From: Engelhardtia mirabilis
GTDB lineage: Bacteria > Planctomycetota > UBA1135 > GCA-002686595
Assembly (NCBI RefSeq): GCF_007748095.1
Contig: NZ_CP036287.1
Location: forward strand, 1,488,001 to 1,552,000
Length of the DNA: 64,000 nucleotides
Reading direction: 5' to 3'
Part shown: in pieces, positions 46,121-53,654 of the stretch
Layout: the number at the start of each line of letters is the position of its first letter
Numbering within the stretch: position 1 is the first letter of the stretch
Program-made: the position numbers and the translations under genes
The notes under the pieces: model-generated
Told to the model about the DNA's origin: nothing
The model's database searches: none
The model's input: the letters and a program-made list of their open reading frames with translations, nothing else

Positions 46121-46140
46121 GCGGCCCGGTCCCGGGCCGC
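46121..46140 (+). other. GC-rich hairpin in the leader of the 46166 gene
   Basis: GCGGCCCG and CGGGCCGC enclose a 4-base loop, ending 25 bp before the start codon and clear of the GGAGA ribosome-binding site. Could be an attenuator, the terminator of a short leader or an mRNA stabiliser. Confidence 0.4.
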
Positions 46141-46165
46141 CTTCCACTGGCATTCGGAGAGAACG

Positions 46166-47179
46166 ATGCTCACCAAGAAGATCACGGCCCTGGGCCTCAG
46201 CGCCGCCCTGATCGGCATGCTCGGCGCCCCGCCGACGCTCGCCGCGCCCGGGTGATGAACACCCCCCTCCAAGGGACCGAGTTCGGCTCCCAAACCTGCT
46301 CCCGGCAAGGGCCCGGTCGTCTCCGGTGGCGGGACACGACCCACGCCCGGACTCACCGGATCGACGCCTCCCGCTGCCACCACCCCGGCCCCGGTGCCCC
46401 TGCCCGTCACCGCGCGCGGACCCTCGGCCCGCACGGTGCTCAACATCGACTGGCAGTTCCCGGTCTGGAAGGCCCCCGAGGTCGCCGACGACGGTGACAC
46501 GGTCGCGCGCCAGGTGCGGCGCGCGCTGACGCGCGAGGAGGCGCTGGCCTACATCGCCGGCGACGACCCGCGGCCGCTCTTGGTCCTGCGCGAGTGCAAG
46601 GTCTGCAACGGCACCGACGCCGCGCTCCTGAAGTTCGGCGCCGAGAACGAGAAGACCTTCCTGCTGTCGACCTGGTTCCACTGCGTGAAGCTGCCGGTCG
46701 ACGTGATGGAGCAGGACCATCCCTTCCACAACCTGTTCCAGGTCGAGCCCACCGAGCACCTGTTCGTGGCGACTCGGGACGGTGCGACGCACAGGGCGCT
46801 CGAGTCCGAGACGTCGCGTACGGAACTGTGGAAGTCGATGGGCGAGGTCATGAAGCTGACCTACGACGACAAGTCGGACTCTGCCCTGAAGGCCGTCGGC
46901 AAGCTGCTCGACAAGCTCGACGCCGCCGATGAGCGGTGGAACGAGTTGTCGGATCGGCGCGACGAGATCCTCGAAGAGGACGGCCCCGGATCGCGCAAGC
47001 TGCCGAAGCTCGAGGCCAAGATCGCCGAGCTCGATGCGGAGCGCGGCGAGGTCTTGAAAGAGATCGCCGAGGCCATGAAGCTGAAGCTGAAGGCGGTCGA
47101 GTTGGACGAGGCGGCGTCGAGTGCGGGCCCCGGGCCCGCGGACCCGCCGGGACCGAGTCCGCCCGGCGGCGCTCGCTAG
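46166..47179 (+). pseudogene. Secreted thioredoxin-like protein gene interrupted by two adjacent in-frame TGA codons
   Basis: A good start (GGAGA, then ATG 46166) opens a signal peptide (KKITALGLSAALIGMLG to PPTLAAPG). At 46253-46258 two consecutive TGA codons occur, after which the same frame continues as a Pro/Ala/Gly/Thr linker. From about 46430 a domain follows with LNIDWQFPVWKAPEV, LLVLRECKVCNGTDAALL (C-x-x-C) and FLLSTWFHCVKLPVD. The C-terminal third is a charged coiled coil (LPKLEAKIAELDAERGEVLK). Without readthrough only a 29-residue signal peptide is made; the nearest restart (GTG 46394) lacks a signal. Probably inactivated, but the rest of the frame is clean. Selenocysteine insertion is unlikely in a linker. 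Confidence 0.65.
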
Positions 47180-47304
47180 CCGAATGACTCGCCACTGAAG
47201 GGGCGGCGGGCGCATGCGCTCGCCGCCCCGAGTCGTAGCGGGGAGCCGCGTGGTGCGTCCCTGCCCCTTCGGAACCTGCACTTGGATCGACACAGCCGCA
47301 CGCG

Positions 47305-48558
47305 ATGACCGCGACCATGCCCCGCCACCGCTCGAACAACTACCTCCGGCTCGCTCTCGGTCTGGGCCTGGCCTTGGTACTGCACGCGCCGCTGGCGCCA
47401 GCGCAAGACGATGAAGGCGACGAAGAGGGGCGCGAGAAGTTCGCGCAAGTCGACCCCTACACCGAGGGCCAGCCGGAGGCCATGCAGGCCCTGGGTTATC
47501 GCTCCTTCGGGCCGTTCCTGTTCCTCGGCAACGACCGTACGGACTTCGTCCAGCGCGAGATGGGGGGCAGCCAGATGCTCTTCGTCGAGACCGAGCACTT
47601 CAAGCTCGGCTCGAGCCTGACGTCCTACGCCTACTCGGACGATCGCGAGGAGAAGAAGAAGCTCGCCGCGGAGGTCAAGGCCCTCGGCGAGCTGCTGGGC
47701 AGCAAGCTCAAGGCACCGCGCAAGAAGATCGACGGCTGGCTGCGCCTGCACCTCTTCGCCCGCAGGTTGGAGGCTTCCTACCAGCGCTTCCACGAGCTCT
47801 TCGGCATCGAGCCCGCGGACTACGAGGCCCAGGGGACCTACCTGGGCCAACCGAACAAGTTCGTGGTGGTGCTGTGTCAGCGCTCGAGCGAGTTCGGTCG
47901 CTTCGAGCGCCACTACCTGCAGGTCGAGACCCCGGTCAGCTACCGCTGGTACCTGGAGGGTGGCGGCATGGGCGTCGTCCTCGACGTCGAGGGTCTGGCC
48001 CAGCAGATGTGGGCCGACGACGAGACGCCCCTGGACACCGTCCTGCACTGCTTCGCGATCCAGGCCCTGGCGGGCAACTTCGCCAACGCTTACCGCCGCA
48101 ACAACGGCGCCGGACCCTACTGGTTGGAGGCCGCCCTGGGGCACTTCGTGGTGCGCGAGGTCGATCCGCGCTGGGTCGCGTCCTTCGGGTTGCGCGAAGG
48201 TGGAACGATCGACGACGACGACCACGAGTGGTCGCAGCGAGTGTTGAACCTGGTCGGCAACGACTTCTACGCGTCGCTCGAGGACATGTTCGCCTGGCGC
48301 GAATACGCTGAGCTGAACCACCGCGACCACATGGTCGCCTGGTCGAAGCTGGAGTTCCTCTTGACGGAGCTGCAGGGCGACCGGCGCGGATTCCTCAACG
48401 CCGTCAGCGCGGCGGCGCCGGTGGGGGACGAGGCCCAGGCCCGCGCGGCCGCGATCGAGCGCCAGGTGGTGGCCCTCGAGGATTGCTTCGAGTTGACCCC
48501 GGCCGAGTTCGACGAGGCCTGGGCGAGCTGGGTCGAGAGGACCTACAAGAAGCGTTGA
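47305..48558 (+). CDS. Secreted protein resembling a degenerate metallopeptidase
   Basis: 417 residues from the ATG at 47305 (a second ATG at 47317). Signal peptide LALGLGLALVLHAPLAPAQ. The middle has the architecture of peptidase-MA/DUF1570-type proteins: QMLFVETEHFKLGSSLTSYA, a helix of charged residues, YLGQPNKFVVVLCQ, then VLHCFAIQALAGNFANAY and GPYWLEAALGHFVVREVD where an HExxH and a W-x-x-E-G would be expected. The first His is kept but the rest of the zinc motif is not, so it is probably not an active protease. Its stop overlaps the next start as TTGA. Confidence 0.7.
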   Translation: MTATMPRHRSNNYLRLALGLGLALVLHAPLAPAQDDEGDEEGREKFAQVDPYTEGQPEAMQALGYRSFGPFLFLGNDRTDFVQREMGGSQMLFVETEHFKLGSSLTSYAYSDDREEKKKLAAEVKALGELLGSKLKAPRKKIDGWLRLHLFARRLEASYQRFHELFGIEPADYEAQGTYLGQPNKFVVVLCQRSSEFGRFERHYLQVETPVSYRWYLEGGGMGVVLDVEGLAQQMWADDETPLDTVLHCFAIQALAGNFANAYRRNNGAGPYWLEAALGHFVVREVDPRWVASFGLREGGTIDDDDHEWSQRVLNLVGNDFYASLEDMFAWREYAELNHRDHMVAWSKLEFLLTELQGDRRGFLNAVSAAAPVGDEAQARAAAIERQVVALEDCFELTPAEFDEAWASWVERTYKKR

Positions 48559-49592
48559 TCGAGCGCGTCCTGCAACTGCCGCTCGAGCTCGAGCGCATCG
48601 ACCTGGCTCCGCTCGAGATGCTGACGCCGTCCGGCTGGACCCGCCGCTCGACGGTCGTGCGGCTGCGCGGCGGCGGCGCGACGGGCGAGGGCGAGGACGT
48701 CACCTACGACGCCGCGGCCCAGGGCACCTTCCAGTCCGGCGGACTCGAGGCCCTGGGGGCCCTGGTCGGGAGTCGAACGGTGGGGGAGTTCTCGGAGCGC
48801 CTCACGCAGGTCGACCTGCACCCCGGTCCGGCCCGCGATCAGTGGTCGCGCCACTACCGCATCTGGGCCCTGGAGAGCGCGGCCCTGGCATTGGCCCTGA
48901 CCCAGGCGGAGGTCGACCTGGGCCAGCTGCTCGGCCGGGAACCGCAGCCGGTGCGCTTCGCCATCTCGACCGGACTGGGCACGCCCCCGAGCCTGGCGAC
49001 CCTCGAGCGCTTCCTGGACGCCTATCCCGAGGCGCGCTTCAAGGTCGACCTGGGGGCCGATTGGACCCGTGCAACGGTCGCGGACCTGGCGGCGCTCGGG
49101 CGCGTCGACGTGGTCGACCTCAAGGGCCTCTACCGCGCCGACTTCGCGGGGCCGCCCGCCGACGCCGAGCAGTACCGCTGGGTGGCCGAGTTGCTGCCGG
49201 ACTGCTGGCTCGAGGATCCCGAGCTGACGCCGCGCACCCGCGCGGTGCTCGAGCCGCACATGGATCGCGTGACCTGGGACGGGGCGATCCACGGGCTCGC
49301 GGATCTGGACGGCCTCGAGCGCGCGCCGCGCTGCGTGAACCTCAAGCCCTCGCGCAGCGGCACCATCGCCGAGTACCTGCGGGTGGTGCAGGCCTGCGAG
49401 TCGCGTGGCATCGCCATGTACGGCGGCGGGCAGTTCGAGCTGGGGCCCGGTCGGCGGCAGATCCAGGCCCTGGCTGCGATCTTCCATCCGCGCGGCCCGA
49501 ACGACGTGGCGCCGGGCGGCTTCAACCGCGCCGAGCTGCCGCGCGACCTGGGGCGCAGTCCCCTCGCGCCGCCGCGCTTCGCCGGCGCTTGA
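48555..49592 (+). CDS. Enolase-superfamily enzyme (muconate-lactonizing/OSBS-like)
   Basis: 345 residues from a TTG at 48555, where TTGA joins this start to the upstream stop; the frame is open to 48483 but overlaps the previous gene. The C-terminal barrel shows superfamily landmarks: RFKVDLGADWT, CWLEDPELTPRTRAVLE (the WxExP-type Glu), VTWDGAIHGLADLDG, VNLKPSRSGTIAEYLRV with the Lys on strand six, and GGGQFELGPGRRQIQALAA. The usual K-x-K base pair on strand two reads K-V-D, so the chemistry may be altered. Cytoplasmic. It could be a dipeptide epimerase, OSBS or another member; I cannot decide. Confidence 0.75.
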   Translation: MIERVLQLPLELERIDLAPLEMLTPSGWTRRSTVVRLRGGGATGEGEDVTYDAAAQGTFQSGGLEALGALVGSRTVGEFSERLTQVDLHPGPARDQWSRHYRIWALESAALALALTQAEVDLGQLLGREPQPVRFAISTGLGTPPSLATLERFLDAYPEARFKVDLGADWTRATVADLAALGRVDVVDLKGLYRADFAGPPADAEQYRWVAELLPDCWLEDPELTPRTRAVLEPHMDRVTWDGAIHGLADLDGLERAPRCVNLKPSRSGTIAEYLRVVQACESRGIAMYGGGQFELGPGRRQIQALAAIFHPRGPNDVAPGGFNRAELPRDLGRSPLAPPRFAGA

Positions 49593-49721
49593 GGCTTCCT
49601 TTGCGCGGCCTTGAGGTTCGCGTTCGCGGTCGGGTCGAGAGCGCTTGAAGTCGTTGGTCGGCGCCGACTTCGGTCGTGTCGTGAGGGGGGGCGCAGGTCG
49701 TCACGGAAGCCTTGGGCGCGC

Positions 49722-49753
49722 TTGACCTTCGGTTGAGAAAGCGCCCCTAACCT
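49722..49753 (+). promoter_or_regulatory. Possible sigma-70-like promoter for the surface beta-helix gene
   Basis: TTGACC at 49722-49727 is followed after 18-20 bases by CCTAACCT (49746-49753), the most promoter-like pair in the 266-bp gap before the gene at 49859. The -10 match is poor and this is only a candidate. Confidence 0.25.
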
Positions 49754-49858
49754 GCCGCGCCAACGAGACGGGATCGGGCTCCGACCGAACCCGCCGAAGG
49801 AGGCCCAAGCGGCCCCCGCTCTGCTTCCCAACCCACGACTCCCCTGCCCCAAGCACAC

Positions 49859-51796
49859 GTGAAGACCCTCACCACCATCTCCGCAGCCCTCGCGCTCGCC
49901 GGCGTCGCCAACGCCGCCGACGTCCAGGTCACGGCCGACATCACCACGTCGACCGTCTGGACCGCCAACAACAAGTACGAGCTGGTCGGCCAGATCTACG
50001 TCCGCAACGGCGCGACGCTGACCATCGAAGCCGGCACCGTGATCGCCAGCAACGACGGTGGCAGCCTCGCCATCACCCGCGGCTCCCAGATCTTCGCCAA
50101 CGGCACGGCCACCGACCCGGTGATCATGACCTCGACCGAGGACGTGGCCACCTGGACCGGCGGCAACCCGAAGTCCGGCCAGTGGCGCGAAGGCGCCAAC
50201 GAGTGGGGCAACCTCACCATCATGGGTGACGCCTACATCGCCGAGGACGCGGTCGGTGCGAACACCGCCACGCCGAACGCCAACAACGTCGCCAACATGG
50301 AGGGCCTCGTCCTCCAGCCCGGCCAGAACGCCCAGGACGTCCAGTACGGCGGCGGCGACGACGACTACGACGCGGGCACCCTCAGCTACGTGTCCCTGCG
50401 TTACGGCGGGCGCGTGGTCGGCCTCAACAACGAGCTCAACGGTCTCTCCCTGGGTGGCCTCGGTCGCGGCACCGACATCCACCACATCGAGATCATGAAC
50501 AACGTCGACGACGGCATCGAATGCTGGGGCGGCACGGTCAACTTCAAGCACATCTCGATCTGGAACGTCGGTGACGACAGCTTCGACATCGACCAGGGCT
50601 GGCGCGGCCAGGCCCAGTTCGGCCTGATCGTCCAGGGCTTCAGCCTGGACGCCTCCCAGGGCTCGGGCGTCGGCGACAACGCCATCGAGCACGACGGCGC
50701 CGAGGACTCCGACTACCAGCCGGTGACCACGGGCCAGATCTACAACTTCACCGTGATCGGCCAGCCCGTCGACGGTGACGGCCTCACGGCCTGGCGCGAC
50801 AACGCCCGCATGCAGTACCGCAACTGCATCTTCATGGACTGCGGCGAGAAGGTCGTGCGCTTCGACGGCGACGACGGCGACGGCGCCAGCGGCTACGGCC
50901 ACAACGGCACCCTCGACTGGCTCTCCACCTGGAGCACCGCGGACACGGTCACCTCGACCGTCAACGCTCCGGCCAACCCGGCCGCGTTCTACCAGGCCCA
51001 AGAGGGCGGCAACCTGGCCGAGATCTCGGACTCGGTCTTCTTCCGGAACTTCAACTCGGACGCCTACACCGAGGCGATCAACGTCGGCGCCGTGACCAAC
51101 GGCTCCGTCGGCGCCCAGGCCAACAACAACGTGATCGCCGACCTCTCGGCCTCGCCGATCGCCTCGATCGTGCGCCACAGCCCGCAGACCAAGGGCGGCA
51201 AGATCATGGTCCGCGTGGTCAAGCTCGACCCCCGCGCCACCAACGACGCCCTGGTCAGCGCTGGCTCCGCGCCCGCCGACGGCTTCTACACCCCCGCCAA
51301 CTACCGTGGCGCCTTCGACTCGACGACGAACTGGGCGGAGGGTTGGACGGCCGCTGACGCCTACGGCTTCTTCGACGTCACCTCGGCCCAGGTCGCCCAG
51401 CGCACCAGCCCGAACAACGTCGCCGACAGCATGAACCTGACCCCGGCGCCGGTCCTCGGCGCGTCGGTCGCGTTCACCTTCGACCCCGCCGGCAACTGCG
51501 GCGTCTCGGCCGGCCAGCTGTACTTCCTGTACTACGGCCTGCCCGGTGCGGCGACCCCGCTGCCCTTCTTCTCGGGCTGCTCGGCCTTCCCCTTCGGCGA
51601 CCTGCTGATCGGCCTGGTCGGCTCCAGCAACCTGGCCAGCGGCGCCTACACCGGCATCCCCGGCTCGGTGCCGGTGACCCTGCCCCTTGCCGGTGAACTC
51701 TGCGGCGCGACCCTGTCGGCCCAGAACATCTACGTCAGCCTGACGACCTTCGGCACCACGGCCGGCAACGCGGTCGACTTCACCTTCGGCATCTGA
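49859..51796 (+). CDS. Secreted surface beta-helix protein, probably highly expressed
   Basis: 645 residues from a GTG at 49859, beginning a signal peptide (KTLTTISAALALAGVANA). The mature part opens with ITTSTVWTANNKYELVGQIY and LTIEAGTVIASNDGGSLAIT, a right-handed beta-helix pattern continuing with many Asn/Asp turns (MNNVDDGIECWGGTVNFKHI, WNVGDDSFDIDQGW). The last 110 residues switch to a Cys-containing beta domain (LAGELCGATLSAQNIYVSLT). Codon choice is much more C-ended than in most neighbours, which in many bacteria marks abundant proteins. It is followed by two tandem hairpins. Its position before the TonB-receptor operon suggests a surface substrate-binding partner, an inference. Confidence 0.8.
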   Translation: MKTLTTISAALALAGVANAADVQVTADITTSTVWTANNKYELVGQIYVRNGATLTIEAGTVIASNDGGSLAITRGSQIFANGTATDPVIMTSTEDVATWTGGNPKSGQWREGANEWGNLTIMGDAYIAEDAVGANTATPNANNVANMEGLVLQPGQNAQDVQYGGGDDDYDAGTLSYVSLRYGGRVVGLNNELNGLSLGGLGRGTDIHHIEIMNNVDDGIECWGGTVNFKHISIWNVGDDSFDIDQGWRGQAQFGLIVQGFSLDASQGSGVGDNAIEHDGAEDSDYQPVTTGQIYNFTVIGQPVDGDGLTAWRDNARMQYRNCIFMDCGEKVVRFDGDDGDGASGYGHNGTLDWLSTWSTADTVTSTVNAPANPAAFYQAQEGGNLAEISDSVFFRNFNSDAYTEAINVGAVTNGSVGAQANNNVIADLSASPIASIVRHSPQTKGGKIMVRVVKLDPRATNDALVSAGSAPADGFYTPANYRGAFDSTTNWAEGWTAADAYGFFDVTSAQVAQRTSPNNVADSMNLTPAPVLGASVAFTFDPAGNCGVSAGQLYFLYYGLPGAATPLPFFSGCSAFPFGDLLIGLVGSSNLASGAYTGIPGSVPVTLPLAGELCGATLSAQNIYVSLTTFGTTAGNAVDFTFGI

Positions 51797-51813
51797 TTCC
51801 GAGCCTTTGAAGA

Positions 51814-51886
51814 CGGCCCGCGGGGGTGAACACCCGCGGGCCGATCCGGTTGCGCGGTCCTCGGCTCCTTGCCGCCGAGGACCGCG
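51814..51886 (+). terminator. Two tandem strong hairpins after the beta-helix gene
   Basis: Hairpin one pairs CGGCCCGCGGG (51814-51824) with 51833-51843 over 11 bp. Hairpin two pairs CGCGGTCCTCGGC (51853-51865) with 51874-51886 over 13 perfect bp. They start 18 bp after the stop codon. No T-tract follows either. They fit transcription termination or 3'-end protection of an abundant mRNA. Confidence 0.7.
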
Positions 51887-51963
51887 TCGGCCGTTGCCGG
51901 ACCCTGACGAACATCCCTGGCCGAAACCCGCCGGGGCAACCGACTCCCAGCGACTCGATCGAC

Positions 51964-53250
51964 ATGCTGTCCCTGATTCACGGTTCGACCGCCCTCCTGC
52001 GCACGTGCGGCGCCGCCGCCCTGTTCCTGCCCCTCTTCGCCGGCCTCGCCCTGGGCGGGGTCCAGGATGGCGACGAGGTCCCGGAGTTCGCGAGCCTGGC
52101 CACCCCCGCGGTGGTGCTCGACGCGGACCTGCCGGTGGACGCCGAGCTGGCGCCGTTCCAGCTCGAGCTGCTCGGCATGGCCTTCAATGCCGTGTCCCAG
52201 CTCCCGCTCCAGCCGCACATCAAGAACCGCGCACTGGGGCAGCAGGCCGTGGTCGAGACCTGCCTGGAGCTGGGGCTGCCCCAGCGCGCCCTGCGCTACT
52301 CGCGCGAGATCCCCAACTGGCGCAGGGGCTTCGGCTTCGCGTCGCTGGCCTACTGGTGCGCCGAGCGGGACCTGCGCTCCGCCTTCGAGCGCTACGAGGA
52401 CCTGGCCCTCGAGGTGGCCGAGACCGATCAGGACTGGCGCCGCGACCGTATTCGCGTGCAGGTGGCGCGGGCCCACGAGCTGCTGGGTGACTCGGCCCTG
52501 GCCGAGGCCTTGAGCGCCGACGCCATCGACGCCGAGGCGGGCAAGCTGCGCGCCGAGCGGGCCGCGAAGGCCGGCGGCGAGGAGTTCGAAGAGATCCTGG
52601 CCTTCCTCGAGGAATCCGCCCGGGTGCAGTCCTTCGACCTGACCGGGGCCGGGATCGAGGCCTGTCTGCGGCTCTTCGATCGCTTCTACGACGACGAGGA
52701 GCGCCGTGAGCAGGTGGTCGACGCGATCGTGGCCTCCTGGCGCGGCGTGCCGCTCGATCGGCGCATCGATGCCCTGGTGTCCCTGGCCGATGCATCCGTC
52801 GCCCACGGTGACGAGCAGCGTGCCCGCGCCTTCGTCGAAGAGGCCCTGGCCATCGTCGACGGCGGCAGGTGGACCCTCGAGCACGAGGTGCCCCTGCGCG
52901 CGCAGCTCGCCGCGGCGCGCTACCGTGCCGGCGAAGGCGACCGCGCCCGTGCGGAGGCCGCCGACACCCTCTCGCGCTACAAGGCCGGCCGCGAGGAGCT
53001 GGCGACCATGTTCCGCGCGCGAACCCTGCGCCCCTTGGCGGAGGCCCTGGCCGAGATGGGGGACGGGCCCGCCGCTGCGACGGTGTTCGAGCTGACCATC
53101 GAGGACGGCGCGCTCAACGCCAACTCGCGCCCGCGCGCCCTCGACCTGGCGGACACATGCCTGGCCATGGCTCGTCACGGTGTGGAGCCGAACGAGGAGT
53201 TGTGGCTGCGATTGCGCGCGATCCACGCGGGACTCGGCGATCCGTGGTGA
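51964..53250 (+). CDS. Secreted helical-repeat (TPR-like) protein
   Basis: 428 residues from the ATG at 51964 (MLSLIHGSTALLRTCGAAAL); the frame extends upstream through the hairpins but has no coding character there. Signal peptide ALFLPLFAGLALGG. The mature protein is almost entirely paired amphipathic helices with TPR-like spacing (QQAVVETCLELGLPQRALRY, VQVARAHELLGDSALAEALS, RRIDALVSLADASVAHGDEQ, LRPLAEALAEMGDGPAAATV). Probably a periplasmic scaffold. Located between the beta-helix gene and the TonB operon. Confidence 0.75.
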   Translation: MLSLIHGSTALLRTCGAAALFLPLFAGLALGGVQDGDEVPEFASLATPAVVLDADLPVDAELAPFQLELLGMAFNAVSQLPLQPHIKNRALGQQAVVETCLELGLPQRALRYSREIPNWRRGFGFASLAYWCAERDLRSAFERYEDLALEVAETDQDWRRDRIRVQVARAHELLGDSALAEALSADAIDAEAGKLRAERAAKAGGEEFEEILAFLEESARVQSFDLTGAGIEACLRLFDRFYDDEERREQVVDAIVASWRGVPLDRRIDALVSLADASVAHGDEQRARAFVEEALAIVDGGRWTLEHEVPLRAQLAAARYRAGEGDRARAEAADTLSRYKAGREELATMFRARTLRPLAEALAEMGDGPAAATVFELTIEDGALNANSRPRALDLADTCLAMARHGVEPNEELWLRLRAIHAGLGDPW

Positions 53251-53654
53251 TCGGCAGTCCTTCGCCGTCGACTCGGAACACGAACTGCTGATCCAGGACA
53301 CTCGATCGAGTCGCCGACCGCCCCGCGGCCCGTTGTCGAGATCCTCGACAGCGGGCCGCTCGCATGTGCGAGGCGTGTTCGCGCGCGCTGGCTTGACCCA
53401 CTCTGCAAGGCCCATTGATCTGCGCTTGATCCGGCGTCTTTACAGTCCGCGCCCGATCGATGGAGAGGCCTTCATCGAGTCGACGAAACGCGCGCGACCC
53501 CAGCTCTTGACGAGAGCGACGCGCCGCCCTGGATCCACCCGGATCCCCCGAGCCCGGGACCTCCGCGCGCGCCGCGAGCGCTGCGAACAGGGTCCGGGGT
53601 CCGTCCCGGGTGGGCCGAAATCCGCCCGCCCCCCCAAACGTCCTCCCCCTAGGC
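53251..53654. other. Leader region of the TonB-receptor operon
   Basis: This 404-bp stretch has no convincing gene. It contains the copy of TGATCCAGGACACT at 53289-53302, the hairpin at 53325-53359, and a weak promoter candidate TTGATC (53415-53420) with TACAGT (53441-53446). A long untranslated leader before the receptor gene is possible. Confidence 0.45.
53325..53359 (+). terminator. 16-bp stem hairpin downstream of the helical-repeat gene
   Basis: GCGGCCCGTTGTCGAG (53325-53340) pairs with 53344-53359 over 16 positions including one G-T wobble, closing a 3-base loop. It lies 75 bp after the stop at 53250 and before the TonB operon, separating the two transcription units. Confidence 0.65.

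Noticed and set aside
46166..47179. Selenoprotein with UGA-UGA decoded as selenocysteine
   Set aside because: The two codons fall in a signal-peptide/linker junction rather than at a redox site, and the C-x-x-C motif further on uses normal Cys codons.
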